Positions 23,867 to 32,426 of a stretch of 35,706 nucleotides of DNA are shown piece by piece. A model generated the notes under the pieces. The model had not been told where the DNA came from. It made no database searches and worked only from the letters and a program-made list of their open reading frames with translations. Each line of letters starts with the position of its first letter. The stretch's first letter is position 1. The position numbers and the translations under genes are program-made. The DNA is from JAZDMK01 sp043800975 (GTDB lineage: Bacteria; Bacteroidota; Bacteroidia; Bacteroidales; JAHJDW01). The stretch lies in the NCBI GenBank assembly GCA_043800975.1, contig JAZDMK010000264.1, positions 1-35,706 on the forward strand, written 5' to 3'.

Positions 23867-25705
23867 TTATTCAACGGTAACTGATTTCGCCAGGTTTCTC
23901 GGTTGGTCTACGTTGCAGCCCCGCATCACAGCAATGTGATAGGAAAGTAGTTGTAGCGGAATAGTTGCAAGTAAAGGCACCAGTGCTTCATCGGTATCAG
24001 GAACTTCAATTACGTAATCAGCGAGTTCTCGAACATCTGTATCGCCTTCGGTAACGATGGCAATGATTTTTCCTTTTCGTGCTTTTACTTCCTGAATGTT
24101 GCTGATTATTTTTTCATAGGAGCCCTTCTTGGTTGCGATAATAACAACAGGCATTTCCTCGTCAATCAGTGCAATAGGACCGTGTTTCATTTCAGCAGCC
24201 GGATAGCCTTCTGCGTGTATGTAAGAAATTTCTTTCAGTTTGAGAGCTCCTTCCAGAGCAACCGGGAAGTTGAATCCGCGGCCGAGATACAATGCATTCT
24301 GAACATTTTTAAAGCGCTCAGCAAGTTCAATAATCTGATCGTTTACTTTTAGCGCCTGCTCAACTTTCGAAGGAATTGCATCCAGTTCATTAATTATCTG
24401 CTGATATCTGGATCGTGGCAAAGTTCCTTTTTTTCCAGCCAGCATCAGAGCCATCAGTGTTAATACAGTAACTTGAGCGGTGAAAGCTTTTGTAGAAGCA
24501 ACGCCTATTTCAGGGCCCGCGTGTGTATATGAACCTGCATCTGTATTTCGGGCAATGGAGGATCCGACAACATTACAGATTCCAAGAATGGTTGCGCCTT
24601 TCGATTTGGCAAGTTGAATGGCTGCCAATGTATCAGCTGTTTCACCCGATTGCGAAATGGCAACTACTACATCATCTTCGTTGATGACCGGATTGCGGTA
24701 TCTGAATTCAGAAGCATATTCTACTTCAACAGGAATGCGTGCAAATTCTTCAATCAGGTATTCGCCTACAAGCCCTGCGTGCCAAGATGTTCCGCATGCA
24801 ACAATAATGATACGACCTGCATTCAGAATTTTTTGTTCATAATCAATAATTCCACCTAGCGCAACGATACCGGTTTCCGTATTTAATCTTCCACGCATAC
24901 TATCGCGGATGGAGCGGGGTTGCTCATAAATTTCCTTCAGCATGAAGTGTGGAAATCCGCCTTTTTCTAAGGCCTGAAGACTAACCTCCAGCTTCTGGAT
25001 ATAAGGTGTTTTTTCTTTGTTTTTAATCGTTTTGAGTTTTAGTTCTTCACCACGATTTAAAATAGCCATTTCTTCGTCTTCCAGATACACTACATTTTTT
25101 GTGTATTCCACAATGGGTGTTGCATCGGATGCAAGGAAGAACTCACCTTTGCCAAGGCCTATCACCAAAGGACTTCCTTTCTTTGCAGCAATCAACTGAT
25201 CGGGATTGTCTTTTGAAAGAACAACAATCGCATAAGCACCTACCACTTGATTCAGTGCAATACGAACGGCTTCTACAAGATCAACATTTTCGTTGGTCTG
25301 AATATCTTCAATTAAATGAATCAATACCTCTGTATCGGTATCACTAGAAAATTCAAAGCCACGGCGCAGTAATTCTTCTTTAAGCGGAATATAATTCTCG
25401 ATGATTCCATTATGAATCATCGCAAGATTTTTTGTGAAAGAATAATGAGGATGTGCATTGATATCATTGGGCTCACCGTGTGTTGCCCAACGTGTATGGG
25501 CGATTCCGATGGTTCCCTGCTGGTCGTGTTGCTTCATCAATTCTTCCAGGTCAGAAACTTTACCTTTTGTTTTAATCAGGTTGAGCGTTCCGTTCAACAA
25601 AGCAACACCGGCGCTGTCATAGCCCCGGTATTCAAGCCTTCTGAGACCCTTAATCAGGATGGGATAAGCCTGCCGGGGTCCGATATATGCTACAATGCCA
25701 CACAT
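23867..25705 (-). CDS. glmS: Glutamine-fructose-6-phosphate aminotransferase (isomerizing)
   Basis: Makes glucosamine-6-phosphate from fructose-6-phosphate and glutamine, the first step to UDP-GlcNAc for peptidoglycan and lipopolysaccharide. The N-terminal class II glutamine amidotransferase starts directly with MCGIVAYIG, Cys2 being the nucleophile, with HTRWATHGEP and HNGIIENY following. Two SIS sugar-isomerase domains follow (about 290-430 and 460-600; ACGTSWHAG, AISQSGETADT, ESYIHAEG-like KEISYIHAEGYPAAEMKHGP). The end LAKSVTVE is typical. Length (612) is standard. It starts 3 nt after the DUF4270 gene, suggesting co-transcription. No glmS ribozyme is expected or seen. Confidence 0.98.
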   Translation of the reverse strand: MCGIVAYIGPRQAYPILIKGLRRLEYRGYDSAGVALLNGTLNLIKTKGKVSDLEELMKQHDQQGTIGIAHTRWATHGEPNDINAHPHYSFTKNLAMIHNGIIENYIPLKEELLRRGFEFSSDTDTEVLIHLIEDIQTNENVDLVEAVRIALNQVVGAYAIVVLSKDNPDQLIAAKKGSPLVIGLGKGEFFLASDATPIVEYTKNVVYLEDEEMAILNRGEELKLKTIKNKEKTPYIQKLEVSLQALEKGGFPHFMLKEIYEQPRSIRDSMRGRLNTETGIVALGGIIDYEQKILNAGRIIIVACGTSWHAGLVGEYLIEEFARIPVEVEYASEFRYRNPVINEDDVVVAISQSGETADTLAAIQLAKSKGATILGICNVVGSSIARNTDAGSYTHAGPEIGVASTKAFTAQVTVLTLMALMLAGKKGTLPRSRYQQIINELDAIPSKVEQALKVNDQIIELAERFKNVQNALYLGRGFNFPVALEGALKLKEISYIHAEGYPAAEMKHGPIALIDEEMPVVIIATKKGSYEKIISNIQEVKARKGKIIAIVTEGDTDVRELADYVIEVPDTDEALVPLLATIPLQLLSYHIAVMRGCNVDQPRNLAKSVTVE

Positions 25706-25708
25706 GGT

Positions 25709-27025
25709 TTAGTGGATTTTGGTGTACGTAATTTTAAGTTTTAGTGGGTTGGAAGATCTTTTTCCTCCTTTGATAACTAGACGATCGGCTTTAACAGAAG
25801 CTCCGGAAACCATCAGATAAATTCCGTATTGGTTTTGAACAGCATGAATGATCTGATCGATATGCCTCGAAATATTAAAAGTATACTGTCGCGTTGTCGA
25901 GGAAAAAGCCCCTCCGAAATAAGTATCACCCTGGTACTGATCAATAAGGAAGGTTGTTTTTCCTTCCGCATCAATGGCTGCAAGTGAAAGTTTGGAAGGG
26001 GGTGTATAAAGATCAGTGTAGGTGTTATTATCTTCAACAGTTATTAAAAGCTCTGCGCGGTTAATAACAACATTACCCAAAGCAGCAAAATTATTGATGT
26101 TTGGAAAAAGAATTTTAGCTTTAACTCCCGCCATAGATTGTGCATAGATCAGGCTGTCTCCAACAGAATTACTATTCAACTGTGAAAGAAATGTTGAAGG
26201 ATACACATGATCAAAATGATTGATGCGAGTGCTTAAATCAGCAGGACTAAAACTGTAATATTCTCCACCGTTGTAATACAAAGTCAGCCGTGACATTCCT
26301 GATTTGGCGATAATATCAAAATAAAGCATGCACCCACCCGTATAAACATCTTCAGTTTTTACATAAAGACCATTGAAAAAATTCTGGAAGTTGGTATTAT
26401 CGCTAAGATTTGATGTGCCGGATGCATCCAGAAATCGTTGTCCAAAGGCATCGCTCAGGCGCAATCTCAGATGCGGCGCTTTGTTTACGCTACCTATTTT
26501 AACACTATCGCTTGGTTTAGGATTTATATAAGCAGAGGCTACTTCAAACCCGCTTGGCGCAAAAATATTATTATATGCTTTGCCAACATGCTTATTAGAA
26601 TAATAAATACTGTCGTTGGACAGCTTTTCTGTTAGCTCATACACGCTGACTTTCATCGGTTTTTTATATTGCCCGTAATATCCGCTGTATGCAAGTGTAA
26701 GCACAATAGAATCGAGTTTTTTGGGAGAAGCAAAAGCAACATTGTTTGTTGGGAGCGAGAATTGAATCGCAAATCCGGCATTTGTACTTCCGAAAATAGG
26801 ATCATTTAAACTTCCCAGTAAACTGGCGGAGGTGTGGTCGGCACGAACCGAATCTTCACGAACCGACAAACATTGAATGGTAACTGTATCAGTTGTTGTT
26901 ACATTAAGCTGATCATTGACAGGCTGAACTTCAACTCCGATCAGGTCGGGATCAGTGCAGGATACAACAGAAAAAAAGAGCAAAAAGCAGAATGCTGCAG
27001 CGAAATAAAAAAACGATTTCTTCAC
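25709..27025 (-). CDS. DUF4270 family lipoprotein, 438 aa
   Basis: A lipoprotein signal with lipobox VVSC (Cys23) is followed by TDPDLIGVEVQP, the usual start of DUF4270 proteins. Later landmarks are VREDSVRADHTSASLLGSLN and DPIFGSTNAGFAIQFSLP, then a long beta-rich domain. The family is confined to Bacteroidota, lies in the envelope and has no proven activity. It is often found near glycogen-synthase-like and glmS genes, as here (my recollection of gene order, not checked). It starts 21 nt after the glycogen-synthase-like gene and ends 3 nt before glmS. Confidence 0.9.
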   Translation of the reverse strand: MKKSFFYFAAAFCFLLFFSVVSCTDPDLIGVEVQPVNDQLNVTTTDTVTIQCLSVREDSVRADHTSASLLGSLNDPIFGSTNAGFAIQFSLPTNNVAFASPKKLDSIVLTLAYSGYYGQYKKPMKVSVYELTEKLSNDSIYYSNKHVGKAYNNIFAPSGFEVASAYINPKPSDSVKIGSVNKAPHLRLRLSDAFGQRFLDASGTSNLSDNTNFQNFFNGLYVKTEDVYTGGCMLYFDIIAKSGMSRLTLYYNGGEYYSFSPADLSTRINHFDHVYPSTFLSQLNSNSVGDSLIYAQSMAGVKAKILFPNINNFAALGNVVINRAELLITVEDNNTYTDLYTPPSKLSLAAIDAEGKTTFLIDQYQGDTYFGGAFSSTTRQYTFNISRHIDQIIHAVQNQYGIYLMVSGASVKADRLVIKGGKRSSNPLKLKITYTKIH

Positions 27026-27046
27026 AAAATATTCAAATTAATCAGA

Positions 27047-27874
27047 TCATTCAAAAAACGCGGGTTCCATTACCATCACTTCATCATAGAAATCAGAATA
27101 CATATCAATGTACTGGTCACTGTTCTGGTATCCCAATACAGGCTTGCCAGACATGCGAATATGCTTTTCAATTTCTAAATTTATTTTTTCACTTCCCAGA
27201 ATAACTGCATCGGAATAATCAACGGCAGCTTTACTGATACCAACAAAGTTGGTTTTTTTGTAAGCTGCGAGTTGTTCGTCAGTAACTCCATCAACCCAAA
27301 GTTTACGTTCAAAATCCTTATTAAACGTACCCGTGAAATCATCATCATAAGCAGAATAAATCACACGTGTATCAGCGAACAAAGGATTGTCACGCAAAGC
27401 GGTTTTAACATAAAAAGGAACAAGACTCGACATCCAGCCATGGCAATGAATAATATCAGGTGCCCAGCCCAGCTTTTTAACTGTCTCTAAAACGCCTCGG
27501 CTAAAAAATACGGTGCGCTCGTCGTTGTCCTTGAAAAATTTATTGGCTTTATCATAAATGATATACTTCCTCTGGAAATAATCTTCATTGTCGATAAAGT
27601 AAATCTGCATGCGTGCAGCTGAAATAGAAGCTACTTTAATAATGAGCGGATGGTCCGTGTCATCAATAATCAGGTTCATCCCTGACAGACGAATAACTTC
27701 ATGCAATTGATTGCGGCGTTCGTTGATTGAACCGAAACGCGGCATAAAAGTGCGGATTTCTTTGCCTCTTTCCTGAATTCCCTGTGGCAGATGACGGCCT
27801 ATGTTAGCAATATGACTGTCGTCGAGAAAGGGTGTAATCTCCTGAAATACGAATAAAACCTTTGCTTTTTTCAT
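27047..27874 (-). CDS. Glycogen/starch-synthase-like protein, GT5 catalytic N-terminal domain only, 275 aa
   Basis: The fold of the GT5 N-terminal domain is recognisable: KVLFVFQEITPF, LPQGIQERGKEIRTFMPRFG, the NEDYFQRK segment, WAPDIIHCHGWMSSLVP (the family's DVvHaHDW counterpart) and VIYSAYDDDFTG. The C-terminal GT-B half, which normally carries the second substrate site, is missing, as the family norm is about 480 residues. The KxGGL motif that binds ADP-glucose near the N-terminus is also replaced (FLDDSHIANIGRHLP). Bacteroidota commonly carry such short forms annotated as glycogen synthase. Real synthase activity is doubtful. It is the first gene of the operon with DUF4270 and glmS. Confidence 0.85.
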   Translation of the reverse strand: MKKAKVLFVFQEITPFLDDSHIANIGRHLPQGIQERGKEIRTFMPRFGSINERRNQLHEVIRLSGMNLIIDDTDHPLIIKVASISAARMQIYFIDNEDYFQRKYIIYDKANKFFKDNDERTVFFSRGVLETVKKLGWAPDIIHCHGWMSSLVPFYVKTALRDNPLFADTRVIYSAYDDDFTGTFNKDFERKLWVDGVTDEQLAAYKKTNFVGISKAAVDYSDAVILGSEKINLEIEKHIRMSGKPVLGYQNSDQYIDMYSDFYDEVMVMEPAFFE

Positions 27875-27894
27875 TCATGCAGTATTGGGGTATG

Positions 27895-27926
27895 CAAAGG
27901 TACTTCAAATTATTAACATAGACAAG
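27895..27926 (-). promoter_or_regulatory. Promoter of the glycogen-synthase-like / DUF4270 / glmS operon
   Basis: The minus strand reads CTTG (27926-27923), 20 nt, TACCTTTG (27902-27895), then about 20 nt to the ATG. The remaining 27927-28050 interval before pstB shows neither gene nor clear terminator. Confidence 0.7.
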
Positions 27927-28050
27927 TTTTTCAACCTGAATATTTTGTGTCTTTCATTGTTAATAACCTTACCCTCACACTTGCAGAAAATTACGTAATA
28001 CTCGTATATGGATTTTCGGTGTTAGTCTAAATTAATGAGTGACAAAATTA

Positions 28051-28812
28051 TTAACTGATCACACCAAACACATAGTCCTGCGTTTTCTTTTCTTTTGGAT
28101 TTTCAAGAATTTCTTTTGCCGGACCTGCCTCGATGATTTCCCCCATGTGGATATATACCAGATAGTCTGCAATACGCTTTGCCTGACGAAGAATATGGGT
28201 AACGACAATGATTGAATACTTCTCTTTCAACTCAATGAACATTTTTTCGATGTTTTGGCTGGAAACGGGATCCAGTGCAGAAGTTGGTTCATCACCCAGT
28301 ATAATATCGGGATCCACCGCAAGCCCACGTGCCAGGCATAAACGCTGCTGTTGTCCGATAGATAATCTAGCAGCAGGCATGTGAAGACGGTCTTTTACTT
28401 CATCCCACAGGCTGGCTTCTTTTAAATAGTGTTCTACGATTTTATCCAGTTCCTTTTTTCTTTTTTCTCCATGAATTCGTGGACCATAAGCGATATTACC
28501 ATAGATCGACATGGGAAGCGGAGACGGACGTTGTGAAAGAAGGCCCATGCGCCTGCGGATTTCGGTTACTTCTGTTCCTGCTGCATAAATATCATCACCC
28601 TCAACGAGAACCTGACCAGATATTTTTACATCATCGGTCATTTCAATAAGTCTGTTGAAACATTTGAGTAGTGTTGTTTTTCCGCAACCAGAAGGGCCAA
28701 TAATGGCCGTGATTTTCTTGGAAGGAATTTCCAGATTGATGTTTTTTAAAACATGATTTTTCCCGTAATGGAGATTCAGGTTTCTTACGCTGATCGCACT
28801 CTTTGTTTCCAT
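28051..28812 (-). CDS. pstB: Phosphate ABC transporter ATP-binding protein
   Basis: ATPase of the high-affinity phosphate importer at the inner membrane. The start is the ATG at 28812 (METKSAIS), 1 nt after the pstA stop; the longer frame to 28869 lies inside pstA and is rejected. Walker A is GPSGCGKTT (39-47), the Q-loop lies in LLSQRPSPLPMS, Walker B is IILGDEP followed by TSALDP, and the switch His is in VVTHILRQA. The ABC signature reads LSIGQQQR instead of the usual LSGGQ, and the residue before DEP is Gly rather than Met; a variant subgroup of PstB is likely. It is the last gene of the cluster; phoU does not follow. Confidence 0.96.
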   Translation of the reverse strand: METKSAISVRNLNLHYGKNHVLKNINLEIPSKKITAIIGPSGCGKTTLLKCFNRLIEMTDDVKISGQVLVEGDDIYAAGTEVTEIRRRMGLLSQRPSPLPMSIYGNIAYGPRIHGEKRKKELDKIVEHYLKEASLWDEVKDRLHMPAARLSIGQQQRLCLARGLAVDPDIILGDEPTSALDPVSSQNIEKMFIELKEKYSIIVVTHILRQAKRIADYLVYIHMGEIIEAGPAKEILENPKEKKTQDYVFGVIS

Positions 28813-28813
28813 A

Positions 28814-29671
28814 TCAAACCCTGTATTTTTTAAACACGCCGGTAAGAATCCTTGCCAGAACGCTAACAATTAAAATTAAAACGGTGAGAATAAGTGCCGC
28901 TGCATAAGCCCTTTCCTGCACTTCAGGGAAAGGAGTCCCTAACTGAAAAAAGATAGCCAACGGCAACGTTGCTGTTGACTGAGAAAGAGAAGTTGGGATA
29001 TAATCCGAATAACCTGCGGTAAACAAAACGGCGGCTGCATCGCCAATAGCGCGCCCGAAAGCGACCAGCAATGCGGTACAAATTCCCGGTAAGCACTGAC
29101 GGAAAATTACACGTATTGCCGTTTGAAAGCGCGTTGCACCTAATGCATAGGAAGCTTCAGGAAGAAACGAAGGAATCATCATCATTACTTCATCCGCAGT
29201 ACGGACAATGACGGGAAGGATAACCACCGCAACAACAACAATCCCGGCGCCCAGCGAAGTCTTCATTCCCAAAGCTACCATGATGGTAAATCCAAAAGCA
29301 CCATATACAATCGAAGGAATGCCCCACATCACATCGAAGCAAAGTCTTACAAAATTTGAAAATTTGGAGTTTTTTCTGCGGTAAGCATTCAGATAAAATG
29401 CCACGGGAAGAGCCAGAACGCCCGCTAGCAGCGTTGCACCAAATGCAAGGTATAGTGAACCAATAATCGCATTCGCAATGCCGCCTTCTTTTCCCATATA
29501 ATATCCACCCTTAGGTGTTTCGGTAAGCATGCTCCAGCTTAAAGCAGGAAGTCCGCGGAAGAGAATACTACCGATTAAAAGAACCAATGCCAGAACAATC
29601 ATCCCTGCCGAAAATTGCATCAGCAGTTTGAAAAACTTTTCTTCAGCCAGACGTCTTTTCAGGTTACTCAT
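28814..29671 (-). CDS. pstA: Phosphate ABC transporter permease PstA
   Basis: One of the two membrane subunits of the Pst importer. Six likely transmembrane helices are visible across 285 residues, the first at about 20-40 (MIVLALVLLIGSILFRGLPA). The cytoplasmic coupling loop with the EAA-like motif is seen in PEASYALGATRFQTAIRVIF (about 170-190), and GRAIGDAAAVLFTAG follows. It overlaps pstC by 8 nt and precedes pstB by 1 nt, the expected translational coupling of stoichiometric subunits. Confidence 0.95.
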   Translation of the reverse strand: MSNLKRRLAEEKFFKLLMQFSAGMIVLALVLLIGSILFRGLPALSWSMLTETPKGGYYMGKEGGIANAIIGSLYLAFGATLLAGVLALPVAFYLNAYRRKNSKFSNFVRLCFDVMWGIPSIVYGAFGFTIMVALGMKTSLGAGIVVVAVVILPVIVRTADEVMMMIPSFLPEASYALGATRFQTAIRVIFRQCLPGICTALLVAFGRAIGDAAAVLFTAGYSDYIPTSLSQSTATLPLAIFFQLGTPFPEVQERAYAAALILTVLILIVSVLARILTGVFKKYRV

Positions 29672-30566
29672 ATCGCAGATTCCTTTCGATACGTGTTAAC
29701 ACAATTCTTGAAAAAACATTAAAGGCTATCACCACGAGAAGCAGAACCAGTGCGGCAAGCATCAGGGCTGAATCGTAAAGAGGAATAGAAAGCATTTCTC
29801 CGTAATTGTTGGCAATGAGTGCAGGCAAAGGATATCCCGGCTCAAACAATCCACCCGGAACATGCACCACATTTCCGACCACCATTAAAACGGCCATCGT
29901 TTCGCCTAATGCGCGGGATAAACCCAAAACAACAGAAGCAATAATTCCTGCTCTTGTTCGTCTTAATAAAACACTTTTCACGGTTTCCCATTTCGTGGCG
30001 CCCAGAGATAACGATGCTTCTCGAAGTTCAATCGGAACGGCCCTGAAAACTTCCAGCAGTACATTAATAATAATTGGAATAATCATCACGGCCAGCACCA
30101 GTCCGCCTGCCAGAATGCTGTATCCGTTAGATTCGTATCCGAAGAAAGGAGCGATCTGATTTCTGATCAGCGGAACAATAAGAATGATGCCCCACACACC
30201 AAAAATCACAGAGGGAATTCCCGAAAGAATATCAATGAAAGGTGTGATGAAAGTAGTGACTCGTTTCGGAGCATATTCACTTAAATAAATGGCTGTAAGC
30301 AAGCAGACAGGAACAGCAATCACTACGGAAATGATTGTTACCCATAATGTGCCGACCAGAAAAGGAAGCATCCCAAACTGTCCCCTGAGTGGAAACCATT
30401 TGTCGGACAATAAGATTTCAGAGATCGGATGATCCTGTAAAACGGGAAGTGATTTCCAGATCAAGCCTCCCAATACACCCAGCAGGATTGCAACAAGAAA
30501 AAGTGTAATCGCCAGCATAAACCCGCCCGCGACTTTGTCACCTTTCGTTCTTGAAAAAAACGACAT
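29664..30566 (-). CDS. pstC: Phosphate ABC transporter permease PstC
   Basis: Partner permease of PstA, 300 residues and six likely helices (first at about 14-37). Family landmarks include DILSGIPSVIFGVWGII (about 112-128), the coupling loop LREASLSLGATKWETVKSVL and SRALGETMAVLMVVGN. The start codon abuts the pstS stop with no spacer, and the end overlaps pstA by 8 nt, so the cluster is a single tight operon. Confidence 0.95.
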   Translation of the reverse strand: MSFFSRTKGDKVAGGFMLAITLFLVAILLGVLGGLIWKSLPVLQDHPISEILLSDKWFPLRGQFGMLPFLVGTLWVTIISVVIAVPVCLLTAIYLSEYAPKRVTTFITPFIDILSGIPSVIFGVWGIILIVPLIRNQIAPFFGYESNGYSILAGGLVLAVMIIPIIINVLLEVFRAVPIELREASLSLGATKWETVKSVLLRRTRAGIIASVVLGLSRALGETMAVLMVVGNVVHVPGGLFEPGYPLPALIANNYGEMLSIPLYDSALMLAALVLLLVVIAFNVFSRIVLTRIERNLRYE

Positions 30567-31520
30567 TTATTTCAGGCTGTTCAATGCAGCGTCAATCTTG
30601 GCTTTGGGTAATGGAATATATCCTGCTGTATTTACAAATTGCTGTCCGTCGGTAAGAACCCAGTTGAGAAACGCCAGCAGAAGCGGATCGGTTGGTTTGC
30701 CTTTGGTAACAAAATATAAGCCACGGGCAGGTGGGGAAGGATATCGGTTTTCTGAAATAGCTTTCAGAATCTGATCTTTATTTACATAAAAAGTTTCTTC
30801 ATCTGATAGAAATTTATCAGCGTTGATATCAATAGGAACCACTTTGATCCCTGTGTTTACTGCTTTTGTTTTTGAATCGAATGCATAACAAATGTTATTA
30901 AATCCGATACCCAGTCGATCATTTTTTACGGCTTCAGTCACGCCCGGATCACCCTGTACGCCTGTTCCCTGAAGGTTTTCCTGTTTGCCGCCCAGGTATT
31001 TGGCCCACACATCTGCTGCTCCGCAAGCATCAGCTCTTGTGTAAACATTAATTTTATCCATATTAGTTTTATCGCCGGTCAGCTCGCCCCATGTTTTAAT
31101 AGCGCCGGTGATGAATATTCCTTTGAATTGTTCTTTCGTCAAACCCTTATTCATGATAACCTGCAGCATAGGATTATCAGCATTGATGATTGCAACTACA
31201 GCATCTCTTGTAACGGGAATACCAAATGCACCTTTTGCTTTTTCTTCAGGGCTGATTTCGCGCGATATCATACCAATGTTTACAAGACCTGACAGAACAT
31301 CGGTCATTCCTTTTCCTGCGCCACCAGCAGAAATATCTATACGCACTTTGGGATTCAGTTTCATAAATTCTTCACCCCATTGCTGTGCCATGGGATAAAG
31401 TGCAAATGCGCCCGAAAGCGTCAGGTCGCCACTTAATTCATCACCCGATTTATCGGATGAACCACAGCCCTGCGACAGGATAACCAGCGCCATTCCAGCG
31501 ATTGCAATCAGTTTTTTCAT
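30567..31520 (-). CDS. pstS: Phosphate-binding lipoprotein PstS
   Basis: Captures phosphate in the periplasm and delivers it to PstCA. A lipoprotein signal with lipobox LSQGC (Cys19) is followed by the PBP fold: LSGAFALYPMAQQWGEEF (the S-x-x-x-YP phosphate-loop region), DISAGGAGKGMTDVLSG, VNIGMISREIS and VYTRADACGAADVWAKYLGG. The end resembles PstS proteins that work with the LSIGQ-type PstB. Its strong consensus promoter lies just upstream. No Pho box was identifiable by eye, so phosphate control is assumed from family knowledge only. Confidence 0.95.
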   Translation of the reverse strand: MKKLIAIAGMALVILSQGCGSSDKSGDELSGDLTLSGAFALYPMAQQWGEEFMKLNPKVRIDISAGGAGKGMTDVLSGLVNIGMISREISPEEKAKGAFGIPVTRDAVVAIINADNPMLQVIMNKGLTKEQFKGIFITGAIKTWGELTGDKTNMDKINVYTRADACGAADVWAKYLGGKQENLQGTGVQGDPGVTEAVKNDRLGIGFNNICYAFDSKTKAVNTGIKVVPIDINADKFLSDEETFYVNKDQILKAISENRYPSPPARGLYFVTKGKPTDPLLLAFLNWVLTDGQQFVNTAGYIPLPKAKIDAALNSLK

Positions 31521-31562
31521 GTCAAATTCTTTTAATCAAACAAAATCTATCGAATTAGTATG

Positions 31563-31593
31563 CAAAGATACTAATCTTTTTATCTATGGCAAA
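31563..31593 (-). promoter_or_regulatory. Promoter of the pstSCAB operon
   Basis: The minus strand reads TTTG (31593-31590), exactly 19 nt, then TATCTTTG (31570-31563): a perfect match to the Bacteroidota consensus. The leader to the ATG at 31520 is about 38 nt. Confidence 0.8.
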
Positions 31594-31718
31594 AATAGGA
31601 TGAAAAATCAAATCGTTAATCATGAATTCTGCTATAAGTTTCAACATTTCAGTTCATAATTCATTTTCCAGAATGTGCTGATTGGTGCGAGAACTTTTTG
31701 TTTCTGTCCATACGTCTC

Positions 31719-31760
31719 TTTTTGCCACCAATACACAAAGGCACCAAATTTCACCAAAAT
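31719..31760. repeat. Dispersed intergenic repeat, copy 2
   Basis: The complement matches 9827-9870 in most positions, with TTGGTGAA at one end and GTGGCAAAAA at the other. It lies in the gene-free interval 31521-31988, which otherwise holds the pst promoter and the tandem pair at 31826-31976. Confidence 0.55.
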
Positions 31761-31825
31761 TAACAACACTTTGTATTCCATTACGGGCATCTGTCTTCCA
31801 ACTAAAAATTTCTCCTGCATTGTAT

Positions 31826-31976
31826 CTTCCAGAAGGCGCTGGCTAGTGTGTCAGCTTTCCATTTCCGACTTCTGTCTACCAGCAAAAAAAAGAATACACT
31901 TCCAGAAGGCGCTAGCTCGTGCGAAAGCTTTCCATTTCCAGCTTCGGACTTCGGTCTTCCGACAAAAAGAGAATAC
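31826..31976. repeat. Tandem pair of 73- and 78-nt imperfect repeats between pstS and folB
   Basis: The units 31826-31898 and 31899-31976 both begin CTTCCAGAAGGCGCT, continue with AGCTTTCCATTTCC, and end with an A-rich run and AGAATAC. The second unit contains CTTCGGACTTCGGTCTTCCG, close in wording to the repeat core of 6734-7335. It lies just after the folB stop and may act on the folB 3' end or be an inert dispersed repeat. Confidence 0.75.
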
Positions 31977-31988
31977 TCGTATTACCAG

Positions 31989-32339
31989 TTATCCCTCAAG
32001 TGTAACGCTCACCTTCTGCGTCTTCCCGCCAATAGGCGGATTCAGCTTGGAAACAGTCACGGTAAATTTTTCCGCTTCCGGAAATTTTAAACGCAGTGCC
32101 TGAATAATATTGTAAGCCACATGTTCGATCAGTTTTGAACTTTTTTGCATTACAATTTTAATTTCTTCATAAACCAGCTGGTAGTTGATGGTTTTTTTTA
32201 AATCATCTTCTTTTGCAGCTTCTGTATAGTCAGTATCAATAGTAATATCCACACGATAGTGCCCGCCGATAATCTGCTCTTCTGTGTAGCAACCGTGGTG
32301 GGCATAAAACTCCATTCCTTTAATTCTGATCTGGCTCAT
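31989..32339 (-). CDS. folB: Dihydroneopterin aldolase
   Basis: Cleaves 7,8-dihydroneopterin to 6-hydroxymethyl-dihydropterin and glycolaldehyde in folate synthesis. The N-terminus IRIKGMEFYAHHGCYTEEQ carries the family's G-x-x-x-x-G motif with the catalytic-site Glu. YRVDITIDTDY, then LIEHVAYNIIQAL (substrate-binding Glu) and VTVSKLNPPIGG with the catalytic Lys complete the tunnelling fold. Length (116) is typical. It is divergent from glnS; the two start codons are 87 nt apart. Confidence 0.95.
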   Translation of the reverse strand: MSQIRIKGMEFYAHHGCYTEEQIIGGHYRVDITIDTDYTEAAKEDDLKKTINYQLVYEEIKIVMQKSSKLIEHVAYNIIQALRLKFPEAEKFTVTVSKLNPPIGGKTQKVSVTLEG

Positions 32340-32363
32340 GTTGTTTCAAATATTGATGTGCTG

Positions 32364-32371
32364 CAAACTTA
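32364..32371 (-). promoter_or_regulatory. Probable -7 element of folB
   Basis: The minus strand reads TAAGTTTG, matching TAnnTTTG, 24 nt before the folB ATG. The -33 region is not recognisable. Confidence 0.45.
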
Positions 32372-32396
32372 CGATTCATTTTTCAGATTTTCCCAT

Positions 32397-32404
32397 TACT
32401 TTTG
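32397..32404 (+). promoter_or_regulatory. Probable -7 element of glnS
   Basis: TACTTTTG matches TAnnTTTG and lies 22 nt before the ATG at 32427. No good -33 box. The two divergent -7 elements are only about 25 nt apart, so RNA polymerase binding at folB and glnS may be mutually exclusive. Confidence 0.5.
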
Positions 32405-32426
32405 CTCTTTTAAAATTACAAATATT

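Noticed and set aside
28813..28869. N-terminal extension of PstB by 19 residues
   Set aside because: It lies within the end of pstA and does not match the family; METKSAIS is the usual start position.
31675..32103. Plus-strand frame of 142 residues
   Set aside because: It runs through two non-coding repeats and antisense to folB; composition follows the repeats, not a protein.
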